Origin: Aldehydirespirator sp965261105
Lineage (GTDB): Bacteria > Actinomycetota > Acidimicrobiia > Acidimicrobiales > Aldehydirespiratoraceae
Assembly: GCA_965261105.1 (NCBI GenBank)
Contig: CBDHCM010000006.1
Location: 930,001-994,000 of the forward strand
Reading direction: 5' to 3'
Length of the DNA stretch: 64,000 bases
Position 1 is the first letter of the stretch. Each line of letters starts with the position of its first letter. Under the pieces are notes generated by a model that was given only the letters and a program-made list of their open reading frames with translations, ran no database searches and was not told where the DNA came from. Both the position numbers and the translations under genes were made by a program. Positions 52,508 to 60,126 of this stretch are shown one piece after another.

Positions 52508-52792
52508 TCAGGCGGTTCCGCCCGCGACTGCGGCGGCCCGTCGCCGCAGCGGCGGCTCGTGGCGTGGCGGCGGCTCGTGGCGTGGCGGTGTCCGGCGGGA
52601 CGGCAGGGCAGCCAGGAGGTCGGCGGTGGCGTCGGCCACCAGCGAGACGGCCCGCTCGAAGGCGGCCTCGGTCGCGGCGGAAGTCTTCTGCACACCGCTG
52701 GCCTTGCGGACATATTGCCGGGCTGCGGCCTCGATCTCGGCGGGGTTGGCGGGCGGCGCCAACCCCCGCAGGGCGGTGATGTTTCGGCACAT
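52508..52792 (-). CDS. DUF2277 family protein
   Basis: 94 residues. MCRNITALRGLAPPANPAEI and EAAARQYVRKASGVQKTSAA are the DUF2277 pattern (MCRNI..L..  and QYVRK.SG). The function is unknown; the small Cys-containing N-terminus is conserved. A C-terminal tail RHEPPPRHEPPLRRRAA is made by a small repeat. It stops 9 bp before pcm's start. Its start region has been copied upstream (52793-52990). Confidence 0.85.
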   Translation of the reverse strand: MCRNITALRGLAPPANPAEIEAAARQYVRKASGVQKTSAATEAAFERAVSLVADATADLLAALPSRRTPPRHEPPPRHEPPLRRRAAAVAGGTA

Positions 52793-52990
52793 GGCCGCGA
52801 CTTCCGCTATCTCGTCGAGGACGAGTCGGTGCAGAAGTTGGCGGGCGGCGCCGACCCCCGCAGGGTGGTGATGTTTCGGCACATGGCCGCGACTTCCGCT
52901 ATCTCGTCGAGGACGAGTCGGTGCAGAAGTTGGCGGGCGGCGCCGACCCCCGCAGGGTGGTGATGTTTCGGCACATGGCCGCGACTCTAC
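52778..52990. repeat. 92-bp tandem repeats copying the DUF2277 start
   Basis: Units begin GATGTTTCGGCACATGGCCG at 52778, 52870 and 52962, the last being partial. On the minus strand every unit contains ATGTGCCGAAACATCAC, the DUF2277 start (MCRNIT), preceded by the same upstream sequence. The upstream copies read MCRNITTLRGSAPPANF and then run out of frame. Confidence 0.93.
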
Positions 52991-53119
52991 GCTCCCGCCC
53001 ACGAGGCGATGAGCCGGGGCGCCGACGGCTCTTCGGCGGGGGGCTCGCTACTTGATAGCGCAGTCGGGCGCGGTAGTGTGCCCCGGACCAGCCGGCCGCA
53101 ATATCAGGAGAGCGATGAC

Positions 53120-54205
53120 ATGCCCCAGACCGTGCGAGGAGTGGTGTCGATGGCCGTGGGCGAGCCCGTCACGATCACCGAGGTAGTGATACCCGATCCC
53201 GGCCCGGGCGAGGCGGTGGTGGCCATCGGTGCCTGCGGCGTCTGCCACACCGACCTGCACTACCGCGAGGGCGGGATAAACGACGAGTTCCCCTTCCTGC
53301 TGGGCCATGAGGCCGCAGGGGTGGTGGAGTCCGTCGGCGACGGGGTGACCGAGGTGGAGCCGGGCGATTTTGTGATCCTCAACTGGCGGGCGGTGTGCGG
53401 GGAGTGCCGCTCCTGCCTGCGGGGCCGGCCCCACATCTGCTTCAACACCCACAACGCCTCCCAGAAGATGACGCTGGCTGACGGCACCGAGCTGTCACCC
53501 GCGCTGGGCATCGGTGCCTTCGCCGACAAGACCCTCGTCGCCGCGGGGCAGTGCACCAAGGTCGACTCGGCCGCCCCGGCTACCGCCGCGGGCCTTCTGG
53601 GCTGCGGGGTGATGGCCGGCATCGGCGCGGCGATCAACACCGGCGGAGTCGGACGGGGCGACAGCGTGGCCGTGTTCGGCTGCGGGGGAGTGGGCAACGC
53701 CGCCATCGCCGGCTCCAAGCTGGCCGGAGCCTCGACCATCATCGGCGTCGACATCGACGACCGCAAGCTGGAGTGGGCTAGGGGTTTCGGCGCCACCCAC
53801 ACCATCAACTCCTCCGAGTCCGACCCGGTCGAGGAGATCAAGGCTCTCAACGGCGGCATCGGTGTGGACGTCGCCATCGAGGCGGTGGGGCTGCCGGTCA
53901 CCTACCGGCAGGCCTTCGAGGCCCGCGACCTGGCCGGCACGGTGGTGCTGGTGGGCGTGCCCCGACCAGACATGACCATCGAGCTGCCATTCATCGAGGT
54001 GTTCGGCAAAGGCGGCGCTCTCAAGTCGAGCTGGTACGGCGACTGCCTGCCGACCCGGGACTTCCCGATGCTGATCGACCTGTACCTGCAGGGTCGACTA
54101 GACCTTGACGGTTTCGTGTCCGAGACGATCGGCCTCGAGGACGTGGAGGAGGCCTTCCACAAGATGGAGCGCGGCGAGGTGCTGCGCTCCGTCGTCGTGC
54201 TCTAG
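53120..54205 (+). CDS. mscR: S-(hydroxymethyl)mycothiol dehydrogenase-type alcohol dehydrogenase
   Basis: 361 residues, zinc-dependent medium-chain dehydrogenase. IGACGVCHTDLHYREGG has the catalytic Cys, FPFLLGHEAAGVVESVGDGV the catalytic His-Glu, and CGECRSCLRGRPHIC the structural-zinc Cys set. VAVFGCGGVGNAAIAGSKLA binds NAD. The sequence most resembles the mycothiol-dependent formaldehyde dehydrogenases. AGGAG at 53106-53110 supports the ATG at 53120. A beta-lactamase-fold hydrolase follows 20 bp later, the usual partner. Confidence 0.85.
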   Translation: MPQTVRGVVSMAVGEPVTITEVVIPDPGPGEAVVAIGACGVCHTDLHYREGGINDEFPFLLGHEAAGVVESVGDGVTEVEPGDFVILNWRAVCGECRSCLRGRPHICFNTHNASQKMTLADGTELSPALGIGAFADKTLVAAGQCTKVDSAAPATAAGLLGCGVMAGIGAAINTGGVGRGDSVAVFGCGGVGNAAIAGSKLAGASTIIGVDIDDRKLEWARGFGATHTINSSESDPVEEIKALNGGIGVDVAIEAVGLPVTYRQAFEARDLAGTVVLVGVPRPDMTIELPFIEVFGKGGALKSSWYGDCLPTRDFPMLIDLYLQGRLDLDGFVSETIGLEDVEEAFHKMERGEVLRSVVVL

Positions 54206-54225
54206 GCGGGACTGGGACCGACACC

Positions 54226-54855
54226 GTGCCCATCGAGTTGGTCACCACTGACGGCATCTTCGCCCTCGACGGCGGCGAGTGGGAGGTCACCAACAACATC
54301 TGGCTGGTCGGCGACGACCGCGAGGTGCTGATCTTCGACGCCGCCCACGACCACGAGCCCATCGCGGCCGCGGTCGGGGGGCGCCGGGTGGTGGCCATCG
54401 TGTGCACCCACGGCCACAACGACCACATCAACGCGGCGGTGGCGTTGCGCGACGCGGTGGACGCGCCGGTGCTGCTGCATCCCGGCGACCGGATGCTGTG
54501 GGACGCGGTCCATCCCGGCGACCAGCCCGACCGCGACCTGGAGCCGGGCTCGGTGCTGGCCGCGGGCGGCCACGAGCTGGGCGTGATCCACACCCCGGGC
54601 CACTCGCCGGGCTGCTGCTGCTTCCACGACGCGGCCGACGGCAGGGTGCTGTCGGGCGACACGCTGTTCTGCGGCGGCCCCGGCGCCACCGGCCGCAGCT
54701 TCAGCGACGAGCCCACCATCCTGCGCAGCATCCGCGACCGCCTGCTCACCCTGCCCGCCGACACGGTCGTGCACACCGGCCACGGCGACAACACCACCAT
54801 CGGCGCCGAGACCGAGCGGGTCTTCGACCGCATGTCCGAACTGGGCTTGGCCTGA
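54226..54855 (+). CDS. MBL-fold metallo-hydrolase
   Basis: 209 residues. CTHGHNDHINAAVALRDAVD is the HxHxDH zinc motif, VIHTPGHSPGCCCFHDAADG the second His with PGHSPG, VLSGDTLFCGGPGATGRS the bridging Asp, and VVHTGHGDNTTIGAET the third His. It resembles glyoxalase II-like enzymes. Next to the mycothiol-dependent dehydrogenase it may hydrolyse the mycothiol thioester that enzyme makes. Starts GTG at 54226. Confidence 0.9.
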   Translation: MPIELVTTDGIFALDGGEWEVTNNIWLVGDDREVLIFDAAHDHEPIAAAVGGRRVVAIVCTHGHNDHINAAVALRDAVDAPVLLHPGDRMLWDAVHPGDQPDRDLEPGSVLAAGGHELGVIHTPGHSPGCCCFHDAADGRVLSGDTLFCGGPGATGRSFSDEPTILRSIRDRLLTLPADTVVHTGHGDNTTIGAETERVFDRMSELGLA

Positions 54856-54909
54856 GGGAGCATCGAACCGCGCCTCCGCCCGCTAGACGGACAGCGCAAG
54901 CACCGACGG

Positions 54910-55021
54910 GTCGCAAGGAACGAACATGGGCAGGAACTTCAGCGCAGTCGGCGGTGAGTCCGTATCCGGTGGTGCGGGCTTGTCGCAAGGAACGAACATG
55001 GGCAGCAACTTCAGCGCAGTC
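54910..55021. repeat. 72-bp direct repeat over the AlkD-like gene start
   Basis: GTCGCAAGGAACGAACATGG followed by GCAGSAACTTCAGCGCAGTC begins at 54910 and again at 54982. Each copy holds a ribosome-site-like AAGGAACG and an ATG, with the same first residues (MGRNFSAV and MGSNFSAV). Confidence 0.95.
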
Positions 55022-55720
55022 ATGGCGGAACTGGAGGCGGCCGGGACGGCCCAGAATCGCAAGGTGTATGCCCGCCACGGCGCGGCCGAGCCCGTGTTCG
55101 GGGTGAGCTACGCCGAGCTGGGCCGGATCGCCAAGCCGATCAAGACCGATCACGTCCTAGCCGTCGAGCTGTGGGACAGCGGCAACCACGACGCTCGGGT
55201 GCTGGCGCTGCGGGTGGCCGATCCGGCCGCGGTGAATGAGCCGCTGGCCGGTCGCTGGCTGCGCAACGTGGACAACTACATCCTGGCCGAGAGCCTCGGC
55301 GGGCTGTGTGCGCAGTCGTCGCACGCCCGGCAGCTGAGCGATGCCTGGAGGGACAGCACCGGTGAGTGGACCGCATCCACCGGTTGGTTCATCGTCACCT
55401 GCACCGCCGAGGATCCGAGCGTCTGGTCGGTCGAGGAACTCCAGGGCCTGCTGGGCCAGATCGAGGTCGAGATCCGTGACCGCCCCAACCGGGTCCGCCA
55501 TGAGATGAACGGTGCCATGATCGTCATGGCGCTACGCGACGCCGATCTGCATCGTGACGTGCTGGCCGCGTCCGCCCGTATTGGCCCGGTCGAGGTCGAC
55601 CACGGCCAGACCGGCTGCAAGACCCCCGATGTTGCCCCCTACGTGGAGCGCACCCTCGCTCACCGCGCTGCCAGAGCAGCCCGCAAGGCCGACAACGCGG
55701 CCGGGCACAGAGCCGGCTAG
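54998..55720 (+). CDS. DNA alkylation repair (AlkD-like HEAT) protein
   Basis: 240 residues, all-helical. VYARHGAAEPVFGVSYAELG, then AVELWDSGNHDARVLALRVA (an LWxSGxHxxRxLA motif typical of AlkD-type proteins) and WLRNVDNYILAESLGGLCAQ give the HEAT-like arrangement. WDxVD-like 'NVDNY' carries the usual active-site Asp. AlkD enzymes remove bulky alkyl purines. ATG at 54998 is the likely ancestral start; the duplicated ATG at 54926 is in frame and would add 24 residues. Confidence 0.75.
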   Translation: MGSNFSAVMAELEAAGTAQNRKVYARHGAAEPVFGVSYAELGRIAKPIKTDHVLAVELWDSGNHDARVLALRVADPAAVNEPLAGRWLRNVDNYILAESLGGLCAQSSHARQLSDAWRDSTGEWTASTGWFIVTCTAEDPSVWSVEELQGLLGQIEVEIRDRPNRVRHEMNGAMIVMALRDADLHRDVLAASARIGPVEVDHGQTGCKTPDVAPYVERTLAHRAARAARKADNAAGHRAG

Positions 55721-55798
55721 ATGCGGTTGCCGGGCGGTCGGTCCAGCACCTGCGGCTGGATGCGGTTGCCGGGCGGTCGGTCCAGCACCTGCGGCTAG
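55721..55798. repeat. Two tandem 39-bp repeats between the two repair genes
   Basis: ATGCGGTTGCCGGGCGGTCG followed by GTCCAGCACCTGCGGCTGG occurs at 55721 and 55760, and a third copy begins at 55799 within the end of the next gene. It seems to be copies of the sequence at that gene's 3' end. Confidence 0.93.
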
Positions 55799-56721
55799 AT
55801 GCGGCTGATGTCGTAGCGGGTGGGGGCGGGATGGTGGCGCGGCGGGCCAATGCCGGCGGCCTTGATCAGGCGCACAACCCGGCCCCGATGACCGGCGTAG
55901 GGCTCGAGCAATTCCAACATCGAGGCGTCGTCGCCGTCGGTGGCGCCGGTGAGGGCGTAGGTCACCAGCACTGGCACGTGCAGGTCGCCGACCGGCACGG
56001 CGTCGGGGTCGCCGACGGCAGCGCCGGTGGTGCGCGCCGCCGTCCACGGGCCCACACCCGGCAGGCGCTGCATCCAGCCCTGGGCCTCGCCGGCGGGCAC
56101 GTCACCGAGGGCCTCCAATCGGTCGGCGTACTTGGCCGCAACCCGGATCACCCTGGCGCGGGCCCGGTCCACGCCGGCGCGGTGGAATCCGTGGTCGGGG
56201 AGCTGCAACGCCGCCTCGGGGCGGGGGAACAGCGGCAGCGGCCCCCCTCCGGGCACCTCGGCGCCGTACAGCCGTCCCATCCGGGCCACTGCGGTCCGAG
56301 CGTCGGCGCTCACCACCCGCTGGTAGATGGCAGCCGTGGCCATCGCCTCGTACCAGCGGCCGGTGGCGCCCAACCGTGGCACCCCCAGCCGGGACACCAG
56401 ATCGCGCACCACCGGATCGCGGGGTTGGAAGCCGCTGGGGTCGTCGTCGTTGCCGAGCAGGACCGGCAACTTGTCGATGGCCCACTCGGCGCCGGGACCC
56501 CAGGCATCGGCGATCACTTCGCCGCTGACGGGGCGGAAGGCCAGCGACGCCGATCCCTCCGGCGTCTCAGCAGCCCACCATCGGACCCCGCTGCGCATCT
56601 GCGACGTCTTCACCCACATCAACGTCACCTTCAGGTTCAGCTCATAGGCAGGCCGGAAGACCGTTGAGCAGTCCGGCGGGCCACTGGGGGCCTTGACCGG
56701 GGCTCGGGCCGGTTGGGACAT
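55795..56721 (-). CDS. DNA-3-methyladenine glycosylase (AlkA-like HhH-GPD)
   Basis: 308 residues. An N-terminal ~100-residue AlkA-like domain is followed by the helix-hairpin-helix: QRLPGVGPWTAARTTGAAVG (HhH with GxGPWTA) and DPDAVPVGDLHVP, in which the Asp of 'VGDLHVP' is catalytic. It excises alkylated bases. The convergent AlkD-like gene, the second alkylation repair protein, sits right across a 39-bp repeat. ATG at 56721 is chosen; one at 56745 is in frame. Confidence 0.88.
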   Translation of the reverse strand: MSQPARAPVKAPSGPPDCSTVFRPAYELNLKVTLMWVKTSQMRSGVRWWAAETPEGSASLAFRPVSGEVIADAWGPGAEWAIDKLPVLLGNDDDPSGFQPRDPVVRDLVSRLGVPRLGATGRWYEAMATAAIYQRVVSADARTAVARMGRLYGAEVPGGGPLPLFPRPEAALQLPDHGFHRAGVDRARARVIRVAAKYADRLEALGDVPAGEAQGWMQRLPGVGPWTAARTTGAAVGDPDAVPVGDLHVPVLVTYALTGATDGDDASMLELLEPYAGHRGRVVRLIKAAGIGPPRHHPAPTRYDISRI

Positions 56722-56722
56722 G

Positions 56723-57136
56723 TCAGGGGCCCGGCCCGCCGGCATCGGGAGCGGTCTCGAGGGTCGCCAGGGCGGTCTCGAGGGTCTCGAGAAGCCTGCG
56801 GTCGGACGCCGCTGCCAGGCCCAGGTCCTCCTTGGCCTCTTCGATGGCTGCTCGGGTCAACTCACCCAGGATCCCGTCGATCGGGCCGGGGCTGTAGCCG
56901 ACCTGGATCAAAGCGCCCTGCAGCTCGGCGACCTCGTTGCCGTCAAGCGCCTCGTCCCGTTCGACGGTGCGGTCGGCGCCCGCCGAGTTCTCCGGCTCCA
57001 GGGGTGCTCTGACCACGATGGCGCCGTCCTCGCCGCCCAGGGCGCTGTCGAAGATCGGACCGGCCCAGTTCAGCGCCCACCAGAAGGCGAGCAGCAAGAC
57101 GATCAGCAGGAAGGCTCCCTGTAGGTGGGTTCGCAT
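56723..57136 (-). CDS. Membrane-anchored peptidoglycan-binding-like protein
   Basis: 137 residues. One N-terminal membrane helix (GAFLLIVLLLAFWWALNWAG) is followed by an acidic linker and a PG_binding_1-like domain (VAELQGALIQVGYSPGPIDG, then ILGELTRAAIEEAKEDLGL). It may be anchored in the membrane facing the wall. It stops 1 bp before the glycosylase gene's start codon; the two may share a transcript. Confidence 0.75.
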   Translation of the reverse strand: MRTHLQGAFLLIVLLLAFWWALNWAGPIFDSALGGEDGAIVVRAPLEPENSAGADRTVERDEALDGNEVAELQGALIQVGYSPGPIDGILGELTRAAIEEAKEDLGLAAASDRRLLETLETALATLETAPDAGGPGP

Positions 57137-57171
57137 CGTCGTCCGTCCGCCCGGAAGGGCCCCTGTGGCGC

Positions 57172-57474
57172 TCAGTTGAACGCCCGCCCGCGCAGACGAT
57201 CCCGGATCTTGGCGCACTCCGGGCATACCGGGTACCGGGACGGATCCCGGCTCGGGATCCACACCTTGCCGCAAAGGGCCCGCACCGGCGTGCCCTCGAC
57301 GTAGGCCCGGTTGGCGTCGGCCCGGCGGGTGTAGTGAGCGAAGCGGTCGTGGTCCCCGTCGTCGGTCACGGGCCGGACGTCTGGCTCGGTGACCGTCGAA
57401 GTTCCGCGTGTCGGTGCCTGATCCCCCGATGAGCGGGTTGTGGCGAGGGGCTCGGTGCTGGTCGTGCCGGTCAT
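57172..57474 (-). CDS. DUF3039 family protein
   Basis: 100 residues. FAHYTRRADANRAYVEGTPV, RALCGKVWIPSRDPSRYPVC and PECAKIRDRLRGR form the DUF3039 pattern with a CxnCxxC zinc-like motif (Cys in ALCGK and PVCPEC). It is specific to actinobacteria; function unknown. ATG at 57474 precedes a disordered Thr/Ser-rich N-terminus. The frame is open farther upstream into a DNA ligase remnant, but that is not part of the protein. Confidence 0.85.
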   Translation of the reverse strand: MTGTTSTEPLATTRSSGDQAPTRGTSTVTEPDVRPVTDDGDHDRFAHYTRRADANRAYVEGTPVRALCGKVWIPSRDPSRYPVCPECAKIRDRLRGRAFN

Positions 57475-57499
57475 GGCTGCGAGCCTATAGACCCTGCCC

Positions 57500-57830
57500 C
57501 GCCTAGCAGAAGGCCTCGGACGACCGCGATGGTGTCGGCCTCGGCGGCGGACAGGCTTCACCTTGCGCCAGGCCTTGCCCCGCCGGCCCGCGGCGCAGGG
57601 CGCGCCGGCCGCCTTCACCATCACTCCCTCATGGCCGGCGGCCACGGCGGCGTCGAACACTCGCTCGGCCTCGTCGGGATCCGCGGTGACGACGCCGGGG
57701 ACGGGTCGATCCCTCCCCGGACGCGCCGGCGACCGCGTCGAGCAGGCGGTCGAGATCGGCGAGGAGCACCCCGCCGGTTCTAGCGCGTCGCGGCCGCATC
57801 GGCTGCGCCGCGACGGCCGCGCCACATACC
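57500..57830 (-). pseudogene. ATP-dependent DNA ligase fragment
   Basis: One minus-strand frame reads GVVTADPDEAERVFDAAVAA, HEGVMVKAAGAPCAAGRRGK, then AWRKVKPV. This is the ligase segment after the adenylation core, with the EGVM(V)K motif and the K-x-K in WxKVKPV. A second frame just upstream (to 57886) reads GGVLLADLDRLLDAVAGASG, matching the segment before it, so there is a frameshift too. The catalytic KxDG motif and the rest are absent. Confidence 0.7.
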
Positions 57831-57846
57831 GCTCTGAGACCGGTCG

Positions 57847-59832
57847 CTAGTCGAGTGCCTCCAGCTCGGCCAGCGAGGACTCCCACTGCGCGAGCAGGGC
57901 GGCGGCCCGGTTAGCGGCCTCCTGGTGGGCCGACGCCAGGGCGTGGACCTCCTCGGGCCGGTCGTAGATGGCGGGGTCGCTCAGCCGGAGGTGCAGCTCG
58001 GACACGTCGGCGTCGGCCGCCCCCCAGGCCCGCTCCAGTCCGGCCACCCGCCTCCGCAGCCCGCTGGTGGCGGCCCGGGACTTGGCTCCGGCCCGCCGGC
58101 GCTCGGCCCTGCCGGCCTCGTTGGAGCGCGGCACGCTCACTCCGCCGATGGGTCCGGGTTCGTTTCCCTTGCCGGCGACCGCGCCGGGCCCGGACTTTGC
58201 GCCCGGAGGCGCCGACGCCGCAGAGCCGCCCGCAAGATCGGGGTACAGCACCGTCTCGTCCGCTCCCAAGTGCCACACCGCCCGCCCGTGGCGGACCTCG
58301 ATGAGGGCGTCGGACACCGAGCGGATCATGTGGCGGTCGTGGGTGACCAGCAGGACAGTGCCGGGATAGGCGGCCAGGGCGTCCTCGAGGATGTCGCAGC
58401 TGGGCAGGTCGAGGTGGTTGGTGGGCTCGTCGAGCACCAGCAGGTTCACAGGCTCAACCATCAGCCGGGCGAGCACCAGGCGGGTGCGCTCCCCGCCGGA
58501 GAGCTCCGCCACCCTGCGGTCGGCGTCATCGCCGCGGAACCCGAACGCGCCCAGGATGGTGCGCAGGTTCCTCCGCCCCGGGTCGATGCCGGCTGAGAAG
58601 ACCTCGATCGCCCGCTTGGCTGGGTCGAGCTCGTCGGCCTGATGCTGGCCGAAGGCTGCCCACCGCACGTTGGATCCCACCCGGACTGTGCCCGAGGTGG
58701 GAGACAGCTCGCCCAGTATCAGCTTCAGGAGCGTGGACTTGCCCGCGCCGTTGGGCCCGACCAGGGCGACGGTCTGGCCTCGCTCGACGGCGAAGGAGGC
58801 GTCGGAGACCACGGGTCCGTCGCCGTCGGGATAGCCCACGGTCGCTGCTTGCAGCTCTGCCACCACTCGGCTGGAGCGGGGCGGGGCGGTGAACGCGAAG
58901 CGGGCGGCCCCGTCGGAGCGGCTGGGCGCCTGTATGCGCTCCAGCTTCTCGAGAGTCTTGATCCTGCTCTGGACCTGGCGCGCCTTGGTGGCCTTGTAGC
59001 GGAAGCGCTCTACGAAGCGCTCGACGCGGGCCACCTCCCGGGCCTGGCGGGCCGCGGCGGCCTCGACGCGCTGCAGGTGCTCCTCGCGGGCCACCACGAA
59101 CTCCGCGAAGCCTCCCTCGTAGGCGGTCGCCGCGCCCGCGGCGAGCTCGACGATGCGGTTGGCCACCGCGTCGATGAAGTCGCGGTCGTGGCTGACGAAC
59201 AGCAGCGCGCCCCCCCAGTCGGACAGGCGCCGCTCCAGCCATGCCACCGAGTCGACGTCGAGGTGGTTGGTGGGCTCATCGAGCAGCAGGATGTCGGGCT
59301 CCGACAGAAGCAGCCGCCCCAACGCCACCCGCATCCGCCAGCCGCCCGACAGCTCGGCCACGGACCGATCGGCGTCGGCACCGGAGAAGCCGAGGCCGGC
59401 CAGGATCTTGGCCACCTCCGCCTCAAGGGCGTATCCCCCGAGCTGTTCGAACTGCGCCTGAACCTCGCCGTAGCGGGCCACCAACTCGTTCCGGCGGCCG
59501 TCGGGCCCGCCGAGACGGCCCTCGAGTTGCTCCAGGGTTCGGGCGAGCTCAGCCAGATGGCCGGCGCCGGCCGCCACCTGCCGGCGCACGGTGCCCTCGG
59601 AAACCTCGCCCAGATCCTGGGGCAGGTACCCGATGCGGGCGTCGCGGGGCTTGGCTACCGAGCCGGCATCGGACTTGTTCAGGCCGGCCAGGATCTCCAG
59701 CAGCGTCGTCTTGCCCGCGCCGTTGCCGCCCACCAGCGCCACCCTCCGGCCGGGAGCCAGATGCAGGGTCACATCGCTGAAGAGTTGGCGGGTGCCATAG
59801 GCCTTGGCCAGGCCGGAAGCGGCAAGCATCAC
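57847..59832 (-). CDS. ABC-F family ATPase
   Basis: 661 residues with two ABC modules and no membrane part. ABC1: ALVGGNGAGKTTLLEILAGL (Walker A), SGGWRMRVALGRLLLSEPDI (signature) and LLLDEPTNHLDVDSVAWLER (Walker B). ABC2: VALVGPNGAGKSTLLKLILG, LSGGERTRLVLARLMV and LLVLDEPTNHLDLPSCDILE. The linker is rich in Arg and charged residues, and a coiled-coil tail follows (SGLRRRVAGLERAWGAADAD). ABC-F proteins bind ribosomes and can relieve stalling or antibiotics. Alternate start ATG one codon later. Confidence 0.93.
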   Translation of the reverse strand: MMLAASGLAKAYGTRQLFSDVTLHLAPGRRVALVGGNGAGKTTLLEILAGLNKSDAGSVAKPRDARIGYLPQDLGEVSEGTVRRQVAAGAGHLAELARTLEQLEGRLGGPDGRRNELVARYGEVQAQFEQLGGYALEAEVAKILAGLGFSGADADRSVAELSGGWRMRVALGRLLLSEPDILLLDEPTNHLDVDSVAWLERRLSDWGGALLFVSHDRDFIDAVANRIVELAAGAATAYEGGFAEFVVAREEHLQRVEAAAARQAREVARVERFVERFRYKATKARQVQSRIKTLEKLERIQAPSRSDGAARFAFTAPPRSSRVVAELQAATVGYPDGDGPVVSDASFAVERGQTVALVGPNGAGKSTLLKLILGELSPTSGTVRVGSNVRWAAFGQHQADELDPAKRAIEVFSAGIDPGRRNLRTILGAFGFRGDDADRRVAELSGGERTRLVLARLMVEPVNLLVLDEPTNHLDLPSCDILEDALAAYPGTVLLVTHDRHMIRSVSDALIEVRHGRAVWHLGADETVLYPDLAGGSAASAPPGAKSGPGAVAGKGNEPGPIGGVSVPRSNEAGRAERRRAGAKSRAATSGLRRRVAGLERAWGAADADVSELHLRLSDPAIYDRPEEVHALASAHQEAANRAAALLAQWESSLAELEALD

Positions 59833-59842
59833 CGCCCAAACG

Positions 59843-60100
59843 CTACGCCGCGGCCGCTAGCGGGCCTCCGGGCTCAGAACATGCGCCGATGGGTGGTGAG
59901 CGCCTCGCGGTGAGGGGTGGTGTTTGACCGGCCATGCGCCGGTGGCGGGCGATGATGTCGGTGTGGGCGTAGCTGAATACGTGCCCCACGTGCAGCGAGC
60001 CGCTCACCGTCGGCGGGGGAGTGTCTATGGAGAACACCTCGGCCCGGGGCCGGGCGGCGCCGAACCGGCAGATCCCGGGAATGCCCACTCCTTTGGCCAT
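59843..60100 (-). pseudogene. Valyl-tRNA synthetase N-terminal fragment
   Basis: The frame opens with MAKGVGIPGICRFGAARPRA and then EVFSIDTPPPTVSGSLHVGH, VFSYAHTDIIARHRRMAG. This is the valyl-tRNA synthetase start with HVGH in place of HIGH. After this, at about 59935, it loses likeness and ends. A full valS should be about 2.6 kb, so this is a scrap, not a gene. Confidence 0.75.
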
Positions 60101-60126
60101 CGCTCTTCACTCCCAATCTCATCGAA

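Noticed and set aside
51810..52790. Longer form of the Pcm protein (326 residues)
   Set aside because: The extra part overlaps the DUF2277 gene in another frame and has shadow composition.
52508..53002. Longer form of the DUF2277 protein (164 residues)
   Set aside because: The extra N-terminus is translation of duplicated start regions in the wrong frame; the family starts at MCRNI.
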